From an uncultured Treponema sp. (GTDB taxonomy: Bacteria > Spirochaetota > Spirochaetia > Treponematales > Treponemataceae), in assembly GCA_937894335.1 (NCBI GenBank), contig CALCRU010000065.1, forward strand, positions 1-15,523: a stretch of 15,523 nt of DNA, written 5' to 3'. Below are positions 8,446-13,541 of this stretch, piece after piece. Within the stretch, counting starts at the first letter, position 1. The number at the start of each line of letters is the position of its first letter. The position numbers and the translations under genes were made by a program. The notes under the pieces were generated by a model, which ran no database searches, was not told the origin of the DNA, and worked only from the letters and a program-made list of their open reading frames with translations.

Positions 8446-8804
8446 GCTTCTCCACCAGCAGCCTTGATGTCTTCGATGATTTTGTCAGCATCAGCCTTAG
8501 AAACACCCTCTTTAAGAGTCTTAGGAGCGCCTTCTACGAGAGCCTTTGCTTCAGCAAGACCAAGACCAGTGATTGTGCGAACAGCCTTGATAACTGCAAT
8601 TTTCTTATCAGCAGCAACCTTGTCCAAAGTAACTGTGAATTCAGTCTGCTCTTCAGCAGCGGCAGCAGGTGCGGCAGCGGCTACAGCAACAGGAGCAGCA
8701 GCAGAAACGCCAAATTTCTCCTCCATTGCCTTTACGAGATCAGCAGCCTGCTGAACAGTCATGTTTGCGATTGCGTCAAGAATTTCATCATTTGAAAGTG
8801 CCAT
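8433..8804 (-). CDS. rplL: 50S ribosomal protein L7/L12
   Basis: Stalk protein of the large ribosomal subunit. It is present as multiple dimers bound to L10 and recruits the translational GTPases. The product is 123 residues, the usual length. The N-terminal dimerisation part (about 1-30, MALSNDEILDAIANMTVQQ) is followed by an Ala-rich hinge (about 35-52) and the C-terminal domain with the conserved AVRTITGLGLAEAKALVEGAP region. An AGGAGA site lies 8 nt before the ATG. It is separated from rplJ by a 155-bp structured spacer and from rpoB by 426 bp of hairpins, so it sits isolated within the operon. The last codons and stop lie inside a perfect hairpin. L7/L12 is needed in excess over the other ribosomal proteins, and the flanking RNA structures may serve that. 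Confidence 0.98.
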   Translation of the reverse strand: MALSNDEILDAIANMTVQQAADLVKAMEEKFGVSAAAPVAVAAAAPAAAAEEQTEFTVTLDKVAADKKIAVIKAVRTITGLGLAEAKALVEGAPKTLKEGVSKADADKIIEDIKAAGGEASKK

Positions 8805-8846
8805 AATTGTCTTCTCCTACCATCTTCCAGATGGCGATTTTTTTGG

Positions 8847-8898
8847 TGCGGCAAAAGGCATACAGCCCTTTGGTATTCCGCTTTCCATTATTGCCGCA
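8847..8898 (-). other. Stem-loop in the rplJ-rplL spacer
   Basis: TGCGGCAA (8847-8854) and TTGCCGCA (8891-8898) form a perfect 8-bp stem around a 36-nt loop. The loop holds a smaller AAAGG/CCTTT hairpin. In the minus-strand transcript the stem is followed by an A-run rather than a U-run, so it is not a terminator. It lies between the rplJ stop and the rplL ribosome binding site and may be a cleavage or stabilising structure. Confidence 0.4.
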
Positions 8899-8959
8899 GA
8901 TAGTAATCAGCACATCGAAGCCTAACTGCGGTTTGTTTAAGAGCAGTCCAAGACGCCGT

Positions 8960-9481
8960 TTAAGCGCTTGCTCCACCCTCTTTTTCCAGCTTTTCCACAT
9001 AAGCCTGCAAAGTACCTGCAAGTTTTCTTGCTGGTCCGTTGATAGCAGACATAAGCATGGCGATGAGCTGTTTCTTTCCAGGAAGTTTTGAGAAAGCCTC
9101 AGTCTTTGCCTGGTCATAAAGTTCGCCTTCAACCCAAGCGCCCTTAACAGCAAGTGTAGGAGCGTCCTTGATAAAGTCGAACAGAATCTTTGCAGACTCA
9201 TTTGCATCTTCCTTAATCATTGCAATTGCAGTAGGACCTGAAAGGTATTCTGCAACAGCAGTATTCTGGAGTTCTTCAAATGCAACGCGTGCAAAGTTAT
9301 TCTTGAAAACCTTAAGCTGTGAACCTTTTTCGCGAAGCTGATCACGAAGTTTTGTAATCTGCTCTACGGTAAGTCCGCGGTAATCAATAAACACAAAGTT
9401 TGTGTATTCGCCAAGAATCTTTTTTGCTTCTTCAATGGCCTGAGTCTTAGCGGGCTGAAGCTTTTTTGCAACTACTGCCAT
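8960..9481 (-). CDS. rplJ: 50S ribosomal protein L10
   Basis: Base of the ribosomal stalk. L10 binds 23S rRNA and carries the L7/L12 dimers on its C-terminal helix. The product is 173 residues, a normal length. The N-terminal rRNA-binding domain includes FVFIDYRGLTVEQITKLRDQLRE (about residues 29-51) and KVFKNNFARVAFEE. The C-terminal helix (about 140-173) carries the L7/L12 docking region. AAGGAGG lies 6 nt before the ATG. The start overlaps the rplA stop as TAATG, so translation is coupled. There is no room between rplA and rplJ for the L10-binding mRNA leader that precedes rplJ in many bacteria. Confidence 0.98.
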   Translation of the reverse strand: MAVVAKKLQPAKTQAIEEAKKILGEYTNFVFIDYRGLTVEQITKLRDQLREKGSQLKVFKNNFARVAFEELQNTAVAEYLSGPTAIAMIKEDANESAKILFDFIKDAPTLAVKGAWVEGELYDQAKTEAFSKLPGKKQLIAMLMSAINGPARKLAGTLQAYVEKLEKEGGASA

Positions 9482-10161
9482 TATGCTTCCTCCTTGTAAT
9501 CAATCCAAATGCCTGGGCCCATGGAAGAACTTAAAGATACAGAGCGGATAAATCCAGCCTTTGCATCAATCGGCTTCTTGCGGTTAAGTTCAGCAAGGAA
9601 AGCCTTAATGTTGTCCAATGTGTCAGATTCTGACATTGAAACTTTTCCTACAGGAATGTGGATTACTCCACCTTTGTCTGCGCGGAATTCTGTGCGTCCC
9701 TTCTTAAGTTCCTCAACAGCCTGAGCAATGTTGGGTGTAACTGTTCCTGTCTTAGGGTTAGGCATAAGACCACGGCGACCCAAAACCATACCCAAGCGAC
9801 CAACATCCTTCATCATGTCGGGTGTAGCAACTGCAACATCAAAGTCTGTCCAGCCGCCCTTTACCTTTTCAATGTACTCTGCTGCACCGGCATAAGTTGC
9901 ACCTGCATCAAGTGCTTCCTTTACACGCTCGTCCTTACAGAAAACAAGAACGCGCTTTTCACCAGTAAACTGATGGGGGAACACAAGAGTGTCGCGAACA
10001 GTCTGATTCTTTCCAAGTTTGAGAGAGATTGAAAGTTCTACAGTCTCGTCAAACTTTGCGTAGTGCAAATCCTTTACCAATTTGCAAGCTTCGGCAACAT
10101 CGTACTTTTTGGAAGGATCATACTTCTTAAGCATTTCGTTGTATTTCTTTCCGTGCTTCAT
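9481..10161 (-). CDS. rplA: 50S ribosomal protein L1
   Basis: Forms the mobile L1 stalk near the ribosomal E site and in many bacteria represses its own operon by binding the mRNA leader. The product is 226 residues, close to the usual 225-235. Recognisable parts are the N-terminal GKKYNEMLKKYDPSKKYDV, the middle domain with LGRRGLMPNPKTGTVT (about 126-141), and the C-terminal GFIRSVSLSSSMGPGIWID. GGAGG lies 7 nt before the ATG, inside the end of rplK. It overlaps rplK at one end and rplJ at the other by TAATG, giving a tightly coupled rplK-rplA-rplJ block. Confidence 0.98.
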   Translation of the reverse strand: MKHGKKYNEMLKKYDPSKKYDVAEACKLVKDLHYAKFDETVELSISLKLGKNQTVRDTLVFPHQFTGEKRVLVFCKDERVKEALDAGATYAGAAEYIEKVKGGWTDFDVAVATPDMMKDVGRLGMVLGRRGLMPNPKTGTVTPNIAQAVEELKKGRTEFRADKGGVIHIPVGKVSMSESDTLDNIKAFLAELNRKKPIDAKAGFIRSVSLSSSMGPGIWIDYKEEA

Positions 10162-10595
10162 TAGTTAGCCTCCACTTCTACACCCATACTGCGTGCAGTA
10201 CCGGCAATGATTTTCTTTGCAGCCTCAACATCGTTTGCGTTAAGATCCGGAAGTTTCTGGGTGGCGATTTCTGTAAGGCTCTTCTGAGAAAGCTTTCCTA
10301 CTTTGTCGCGCAAGGGGTTTGCAGCACCCTTCTGAATTCCGGCAGCCTTTTTAATAAGAACTGCTGCAGGTGGAGTCTTGAGGATAAATGTGTAAGATTT
10401 GTCCTGATAGACGGTGATTACAACAGGGATGATAAGTCCCTTTTCCATACTCTTGGTGCGGTCATTGAATTCCTGTACGAACTTAGGTGCAGAAACTCCG
10501 TGAGGTCCAAGAGCAGGGCCGATTGGCGGTGCCGGTGTCGCAGATCCTGCAGGGCACTGCAGTTTAATGACAGCCGTAACCTTTTTTGTAGCCAT
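10161..10595 (-). CDS. rplK: 50S ribosomal protein L11
   Basis: Binds the GTPase-associated centre of 23S rRNA and takes part in factor binding and the stringent response. The product is 144 residues, against 142 in E. coli. The N-terminal domain has the conserved PAGSATPAPPIGPALGPHGV stretch (about residues 15-34); the C-terminal RNA-binding domain ends in GTARSMGVEVE. AAGGAG lies 8 nt before the ATG. It is separated from nusG by 159 nt of leader with a possible L1 site and coupled to rplA by TAATG. The identification is secure. Confidence 0.98.
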   Translation of the reverse strand: MATKKVTAVIKLQCPAGSATPAPPIGPALGPHGVSAPKFVQEFNDRTKSMEKGLIIPVVITVYQDKSYTFILKTPPAAVLIKKAAGIQKGAANPLRDKVGKLSQKSLTEIATQKLPDLNANDVEAAKKIIAGTARSMGVEVEAN

Positions 10596-10671
10596 AGTAT
10601 AGCTCCTTATGTTGGTGTGGATAAAGATAGTCCAAATAAGAATTGCTTCTTACAGTTTTTCTTTTCCTAGC

Positions 10672-10702
10672 GAGGTGCCTTAGTCCAACGGACATGCGCC
10701 TC
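10672..10702 (-). promoter_or_regulatory. Candidate L1 autoregulatory hairpin in the rplK leader
   Basis: In the minus-strand RNA, GAGGCGC and GCACCTC form an outer stem with one C-A mismatch. An asymmetric internal loop (2 nt against 4 nt) separates it from an inner GTCC/GGAC stem with a 3-nt loop. Known L1 target sites on mRNA are two short helices around an asymmetric internal loop in front of the L11-L1 genes, so form and position fit. I cannot match the conserved loop bases with confidence; the call is tentative. Confidence 0.35.
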
Positions 10703-10754
10703 TCCCAAAATAGGCGGATTTCAGAAAACTAAAACCCACTGCTTTTTGTGCAAA

Positions 10755-11312
10755 CTAAATTTTTTCTACCTGGAGCAAGTCCACTTCTACAGGGGTCTCG
10801 CGTCCAAAAATCTGAACATTAATGCGGAGTTTGTTGCGTTCCGCGCTAACTTCCTCAACCGTACCTGTGTAAGATGCCAAGGGTCCGTCAGTAATTTTAA
10901 CCTGATCACCCACATCAAAACTCTGTTTGACATGAACTGACTTTTCACCCTTAAGCTCACCAGCGGCAAGCAGAAGTTTTTTGGCCTCGTCGGTAGAAAT
11001 TGGGCGAGGTCTTTCAGAAGGATTTGTTCCCACAAAACCAGTTACACCCTGAATGCGGCGGATAGCTGAACATGTGGGCTTCCAACCCAACTGAGGCAAA
11101 TCCATTTCAAGCATGATGTAACCAGGAAGGATTTTATTTGTGCGGGAATGTTTTTTTCCGTTGCGAATTTCAACAACCTCTTCTGTAGGAACTTTTACAT
11201 CAGTAACGATGGTAGAATCAATGTCACCTGCGTCAAGAAGTTTATGAAGGGTGCGTTCAATTTTTGCTTCGTATCCAGTGTAGGTATGAAGAATATACCA
11301 GCTTTTTGCCAT
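10755..11312 (-). CDS. nusG: Transcription termination/antitermination protein NusG
   Basis: Elongation factor that binds the RNA polymerase clamp and links polymerase to Rho or to the ribosome. The product is 185 residues, the normal size without inserted domains. The N-terminal NGN domain begins AKSWYILHTYTGYEAKIERTL; the C-terminal KOW domain is seen in VGDQVKITDGPLASYTGTVEEV (about 131-152) and ends VEVDLLQVEKI. GGAG lies 7 nt upstream of the ATG. The start is 14 nt after the secE stop, the usual secE-nusG pair. A second, unrelated protein with only a NusG-domain-II fold is encoded at 13538-13915. Confidence 0.98.
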   Translation of the reverse strand: MAKSWYILHTYTGYEAKIERTLHKLLDAGDIDSTIVTDVKVPTEEVVEIRNGKKHSRTNKILPGYIMLEMDLPQLGWKPTCSAIRRIQGVTGFVGTNPSERPRPISTDEAKKLLLAAGELKGEKSVHVKQSFDVGDQVKITDGPLASYTGTVEEVSAERNKLRINVQIFGRETPVEVDLLQVEKI

Positions 11313-11326
11313 AGGATGCTCCGTTT

Positions 11327-11503
11327 CTAGAAAATAAGGCGAAGACCAGTGGTAAATGCCCAGTCAAGGAGCCCCAAAACAGCGGCTGCCACTACGGTTG
11401 AAACGAGAACAACTCCTACTGAGGAAAGCACATGTGAGCCTGAAGGCCATACAACCTTACGAAGTTCGGCTACACATTCTTTGCAAAACTGAAAAACTTT
11501 CAT
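11327..11503 (-). CDS. secE: Preprotein translocase subunit SecE
   Basis: Small essential membrane subunit that clamps SecY in the SecYEG protein-export channel. I translated this gene by eye: 58 residues, MKVFQFCKECVAELRKVVWP at the start, which holds the amphipathic helix with the conserved L-R-K-V-x-W-P motif (residues 14-20). One transmembrane segment follows (about 26-47) and a short tail ends in LIF. Most single-span SecE proteins are 55-65 residues. GAGGAT lies 6 nt before the ATG. It lies between tRNA-Trp and nusG, the standard place for secE. Confidence 0.96.
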   Translation of the reverse strand: MKVFQFCKECVAELRKVVWPSGSHVLSSVGVVLVSTVVAAAVLGLLDWAFTTGLRLIF

Positions 11504-11528
11504 CTTTTTATCCTCAACTCAAAAAATA

Positions 11529-11601
11529 CAGGCCAGGCAGGACTCGAACCCGCGACAACCGGTTTTGGAGACCGGGACTCTACCAGCTGAGCTACTGACC
11601 T
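11529..11601 (-). tRNA. trnW: tRNA-Trp (anticodon CCA)
   Basis: The minus strand folds into a full cloverleaf of 73 nt: acceptor AGGTCAG/CTGGCCT with one T-G pair, D arm with GCTC/GAGT, anticodon stem CCGGT/ACCGG with loop CTCCAAA giving anticodon CCA, T loop TTCGAGT, and discriminator G as in E. coli tRNA-Trp. The CCA end is not encoded. Its 5' end touches a perfect 23-bp hairpin with no gap. It lies in the common rpmG-tRNA-Trp-secE order. Confidence 0.97.
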
Positions 11602-11650
11602 AAGTTAGATAACTGCTCTAAAACAGAGTTTTAGAGCAGTTATCTAACTT
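11602..11650 (-). other. Perfect 23-bp hairpin abutting the 5' end of tRNA-Trp
   Basis: 11602-11624 and 11628-11650 are exact reverse complements with a 3-nt loop. In the transcript the hairpin ends at the nucleotide just before tRNA position 1. No U-tract follows, because the tRNA starts at once, so it is not a normal terminator. It may mark a processing site between rpmG mRNA and the tRNA. Confidence 0.85.
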
Positions 11651-11652
11651 GA

Positions 11653-11752
11653 CGAGAATTTTCTTCGAAAATTCTCGCACTATTTATTTGCTAAGACCAT
11701 CTATCTTAGACATTCACTTCTACTTGGCGAGAACTTTCTCTGAAAATTCTCG
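11653..11752 (-). repeat. Two related palindromes between rpmG and tRNA-Trp
   Basis: 11653-11677 is a perfect 11-bp inverted repeat (CGAGAATTTTC and its complement, 3-nt loop). 11728-11752 is a near copy with one A-C opposition on the plus strand. Both continue into the same GAAAATTCTCGCACT (11667-11681 and 11742-11756). The half-site resembles the hairpin at 8382-8410 downstream of rplL, so this is probably a dispersed repeat family. A smaller CTAAGA/TCTTAG hairpin lies between them (11691-11709). Confidence 0.75.
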
Positions 11753-11765
11753 CACTTAGGCACAA

Positions 11766-11942
11766 TTATTTTACCTTTGTTTCCTTGTGCATTGTAGACT
11801 TGCGGCAGAAAGGGCAATACTTGTTCTTTTCAAGCTTTCCAGTAATGTTCTTGCGGTTCTTGTATGTAGTATAGTTCTTCTGTTTGCAGTCTGTGCACTG
11901 CAGGGCAATGATTTCTACGGCTGTCTTTTTCTTGCTTGCCAT
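11766..11942 (-). CDS. rpmG: 50S ribosomal protein L33
   Basis: Small zinc-ribbon protein of the large ribosomal subunit near the E site. Translated by eye: 58 residues starting MASKKKTAVEIIALQC. It has two CxxC pairs (Cys16/Cys19 and Cys43/Cys46), so it is the zinc-binding form, and the typical NYTTYKNRKN core. AGGAGA lies 7 nt before the ATG. It lies between tRNA-Thr and tRNA-Trp at the head of the cluster, the usual place for rpmG before secE. Confidence 0.96.
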   Translation of the reverse strand: MASKKKTAVEIIALQCTDCKQKNYTTYKNRKNITGKLEKNKYCPFCRKSTMHKETKVK

Positions 11943-11970
11943 TTTAGGTTCTCCTATAAAAACTTAAAAA

Positions 11971-12043
11971 AGCTCCCGAGCGGAATCGGACCGCTGACCT
12001 CATCGTTACCAACGATGTGCTCTACCGACTGAGCTACAAGAGC
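11971..12043 (-). tRNA. trnT: tRNA-Thr (anticodon GGT)
   Basis: The minus strand folds into a 73-nt cloverleaf: acceptor GCTCTTG/CGGGAGC with two T-G pairs, D arm GCTC/GAGC, anticodon stem CATCG/CGATG with loop TTGGTAA giving anticodon GGT, and T stem AGCGG/CCGCT. The T loop reads TCCGATT, so position 55 (at 11989) is C where U (pseudouridine) is almost invariant. The discriminator is T; CCA is not encoded. It is the first gene of the cluster, starting only a few nt after the predicted transcription start. Confidence 0.94.
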
Positions 12044-12053
12044 GCGTTTTGCT

Positions 12054-12082
12054 ATTATGTCGAAACAGTAAAGTTGTGTCAA
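12054..12082 (-). promoter_or_regulatory. Sigma-70 promoter of the tRNA-Thr to rpoC cluster
   Basis: On the minus strand, a perfect -35 TTGACA (12082-12077) is followed by a 17-nt spacer and the -10 CATAAT (12059-12054). Transcription would start near 12047, about four nt before tRNA-Thr. It is the best promoter I see upstream of the minus-strand cluster and could drive all genes down to the terminator after rpoC. Confidence 0.88.
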
Positions 12083-12090
12083 TAGGCAGG

Positions 12091-12217
12091 AAGGTAAATT
12101 TGCAAAAATAACCTATCCCATAATCCTGCCTCTTGGCCGCAATCTATAGATTGCTCTTCTGGTCGGGATGAAGGTAAATTTGCAAAAAAAACCTATCCCA
12201 TAATCCTGCCTCTTGGC
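12091..12217. repeat. Two 47-bp direct repeats and a 16-bp palindrome downstream of cysE
   Basis: 12091-12137 and 12171-12217 are identical over 47 bp except at one base, with a period of 80 bp. Between them lies the perfect palindrome GCAATCTATAGATTGC (12139-12154). One copy touches the cysE stop codon; the other lies 8 bp upstream of the -35 box at 12077-12082. Each copy can pair with its own flank: GGCAGGA (12085-12091) with TCCTGCC (12124-12130), and GGGAT (12165-12169) with ATCCC (12195-12199). The minus-strand copy next to cysE carries a T8 run and may help end cysE transcription, though no strong stem precedes it. Confidence 0.8.
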
Positions 12218-13125
12218 TACTTTTTGGTGCAGGTGGTTTCGGGCAGCTTTTGGGTCAGTACAGTGTGGGGTGGCACGGAACTTGTGGTCCATGTGTTTCC
12301 GCCTATAACGCTGCCCTCGCCTATCACCGTATTTCCGCCTAGAATTGTGGCATTAGCATAGATGGTAACATCGTTTTCTATAGTAGGATGCCGTTTTTTG
12401 TCCATCAGTTCTTTTTTTACACTGAGGGCACCCAAAGTTACACCCTGATATATCTTAACATTGTTGCCTATAACGCATGTCTCGCCTACAACAACGCCTG
12501 TTCCGTGATCAATAAAGAAACTTTCGCCAATAACTGCTCCCGGATGAATGTCGATTCCCGTCTTACCGTGGGCATGTTCGCTCATTATTCGGGGGATTAC
12601 GGGAACTCCGTTTGCATACAAAAAGTGAGCAAGCCTGTACACCACAATCGCCTCAAGTCCGGGGTAAGAAACAATCACCTCTTCATTGCTTTTTGCAGCT
12701 GGGTCACCTCTAAATGCCGCCTGAACATCAAGTTGAACCTTTCTGCGGATTTCGGGGATTTCTTCAATAAGAGCAAGGGATGCCTGTTCCGCAAGTTTAA
12801 AGCAATGGCTCTGCTCAACCGAGGCATCACTGGTTACATACACCAGTGCCTTACGGATTTCCTTTGTAAGCATGGAAACAATACGGTTCACCCTCTCTCC
12901 CGTGTCAAAGCGGAGGGTCTGTAAGTCAACCTGCTCATTGGTGCGGTAACCGGGAAAAATAAGACTTCGCAAGTCGGTAAGGACAGAGATTACATTCTGC
13001 CTGTTGGGAAAATTGCATGCCTCGTTAAAGTTAATTCCGCCGTACTGTTCGTAAGAGTTAAGAATAGCTTCTATTGCCTTGTCTGTCTGAACCACATTTT
13101 CCTCACTTGCCGCAACCCCTTCCAT
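12217..13125 (-). CDS. cysE: Serine O-acetyltransferase
   Basis: Transfers acetyl from acetyl-CoA to L-serine to make O-acetylserine, the first step of cysteine synthesis from serine; cytoplasmic. With the ATG start the product is 302 residues, typical of the longer bacterial forms. The N-terminal helical domain (about 1-180) is followed by a left-handed beta-helix of hexapeptide repeats. GIDIHPGAVIG and FFIDHGTGVVVGET hold the residues matching the E. coli catalytic Asp143 (here Asp192) and His158 (here His207), with the same 15-residue spacing; GVTLGALS and KRHPTIENDVTIYANATILGG follow. The start is uncertain: the ATG at 13125 follows eight T residues and has no ribosome binding site, whereas a GTG at 13158 has AGAGG six nt upstream and would add 11 residues. 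A GTG at 13095 is also possible. It has its own promoter and attenuator-like leader. Confidence 0.92.
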   Translation of the reverse strand: MEGVAASEENVVQTDKAIEAILNSYEQYGGINFNEACNFPNRQNVISVLTDLRSLIFPGYRTNEQVDLQTLRFDTGERVNRIVSMLTKEIRKALVYVTSDASVEQSHCFKLAEQASLALIEEIPEIRRKVQLDVQAAFRGDPAAKSNEEVIVSYPGLEAIVVYRLAHFLYANGVPVIPRIMSEHAHGKTGIDIHPGAVIGESFFIDHGTGVVVGETCVIGNNVKIYQGVTLGALSVKKELMDKKRHPTIENDVTIYANATILGGNTVIGEGSVIGGNTWTTSSVPPHTVLTQKLPETTCTKK

Positions 13126-13221
13126 AAAAAAAATAGAGGTGACAAGCAGCAACGCCACCCGCCACCTCTACCGACCCTTTCGGGTCATCGGAGAGAGTTT
13201 ATCAGCTTATTTACAAGCTGA
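13126..13221 (-). promoter_or_regulatory. Attenuator-like leader of cysE (possible riboswitch)
   Basis: The minus-strand leader holds three stems. P1 is TCAGCTT/AAGCTGA (13221-13202). P2 has GACCC-GAAA-GGGTC (13186-13173) extended outward by CC/GG and CTCT/AGAG (13195-13192 with 13169-13166). P3 is AGAGGTGGC/GTCACCTCT (13169-13161 with 13143-13135), followed after one base by eight T residues (13133-13126), an intrinsic terminator. P2 and P3 compete for 13166-13169, so they look like antiterminator and terminator. The same bases are the ribosome binding site of the GTG start at 13158. No riboswitch class I know matches. Confidence 0.7.
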
Positions 13222-13225
13222 CTCT

Positions 13226-13254
13226 AATATACATCATTTACCCAACAGTGTCAA
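13226..13254 (-). promoter_or_regulatory. Sigma-70 promoter of cysE
   Basis: On the minus strand TTGACA (13254-13249), a 17-nt spacer, and TATATT (13231-13226). Runs of A upstream of the -35 box (about 13255-13295, T-rich on the plus strand) could act as an UP element. Transcription would start near 13219, just before or within the P1 hairpin. Confidence 0.85.
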
Positions 13255-13537
13255 TAGTTTTTAACATTTTTTTAAATTATTTTTTTTCTCTGCTACTCCT
13301 GTTTTGCTGCAAATTTTATCATTCTGCATACATACATAGAGTAAGGAGATTTTAATGCAAAAGCAATGACACTACACATAAGACACTTTTTTATCCCACC
13401 GTTTTGTGCTAGACTGACCGAAGATGGGGAAGTGGCAGGGGAATGAGGGCGTTTCTTTTAAGCGTATCCTTAGCGTGTAATGCAGTCAGCAGAGTCTGCT
13501 GTAGAAGAAGTAAAAAAAACTCTAGCCCGAACACAGT
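13255..13537. other. Divergent intergenic region between cysE and the NusG-II/radA pair
   Basis: No confident gene. The left part is T-rich. At 13355-13369 a strong AAGGAGA site leads into a four-codon frame (MQKQ, stop). At 13407-13415 the plus strand has an extended -10 element (TGC TAGACT) without a clear -35 box, a weak promoter candidate for the pair to the right. At 13443-13541 a 32-residue frame ends in an ATGA overlap with the next gene. CAGCAGA/TCTGCTG at about 13487-13501 is a small palindrome. Confidence 0.4.
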
Positions 13538-13541
13538 ATGA
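13443..13541 (+). CDS. Possible upstream small ORF overlapping the NusG-II gene
   Basis: A 32-residue frame beginning MRAFLLSVSLACNAVS overlaps the next gene's start as ATGA. Its N-terminus is hydrophobic and Cys-containing and the tail is basic; I recognise no family. A G-rich AGGGGA lies too close to the ATG to be a good ribosome binding site. The only support is the exact overlap and the absence of a ribosome binding site for the downstream gene, which would be explained by coupled translation. It may well not be a gene. Confidence 0.2.
   Translation: MRAFLLSVSLACNAVSRVCCRRSKKNSSPNTV

Noticed and set aside
8821..8846. Plus-strand terminator (CCATC/GATGG hairpin and T-run)
   Set aside because: A 5-bp stem followed by T residues on the plus strand, but no plus-strand gene exists here to be ended.
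8788..9207. 139-codon minus-strand frame across the rplJ-rplL spacer
   Set aside because: It overlaps the end of rplJ in another frame; the residues come from rplJ codons and the structured spacer.
13126..13221. T-box or SAM riboswitch in front of cysE
   Set aside because: The leader is only about 100 nt with no stem I or specifier loop, the GGGTGG near 13157 is not followed by the ACCGCG of a T-box, and no SAM-type core is present. It is kept as an unassigned attenuator.
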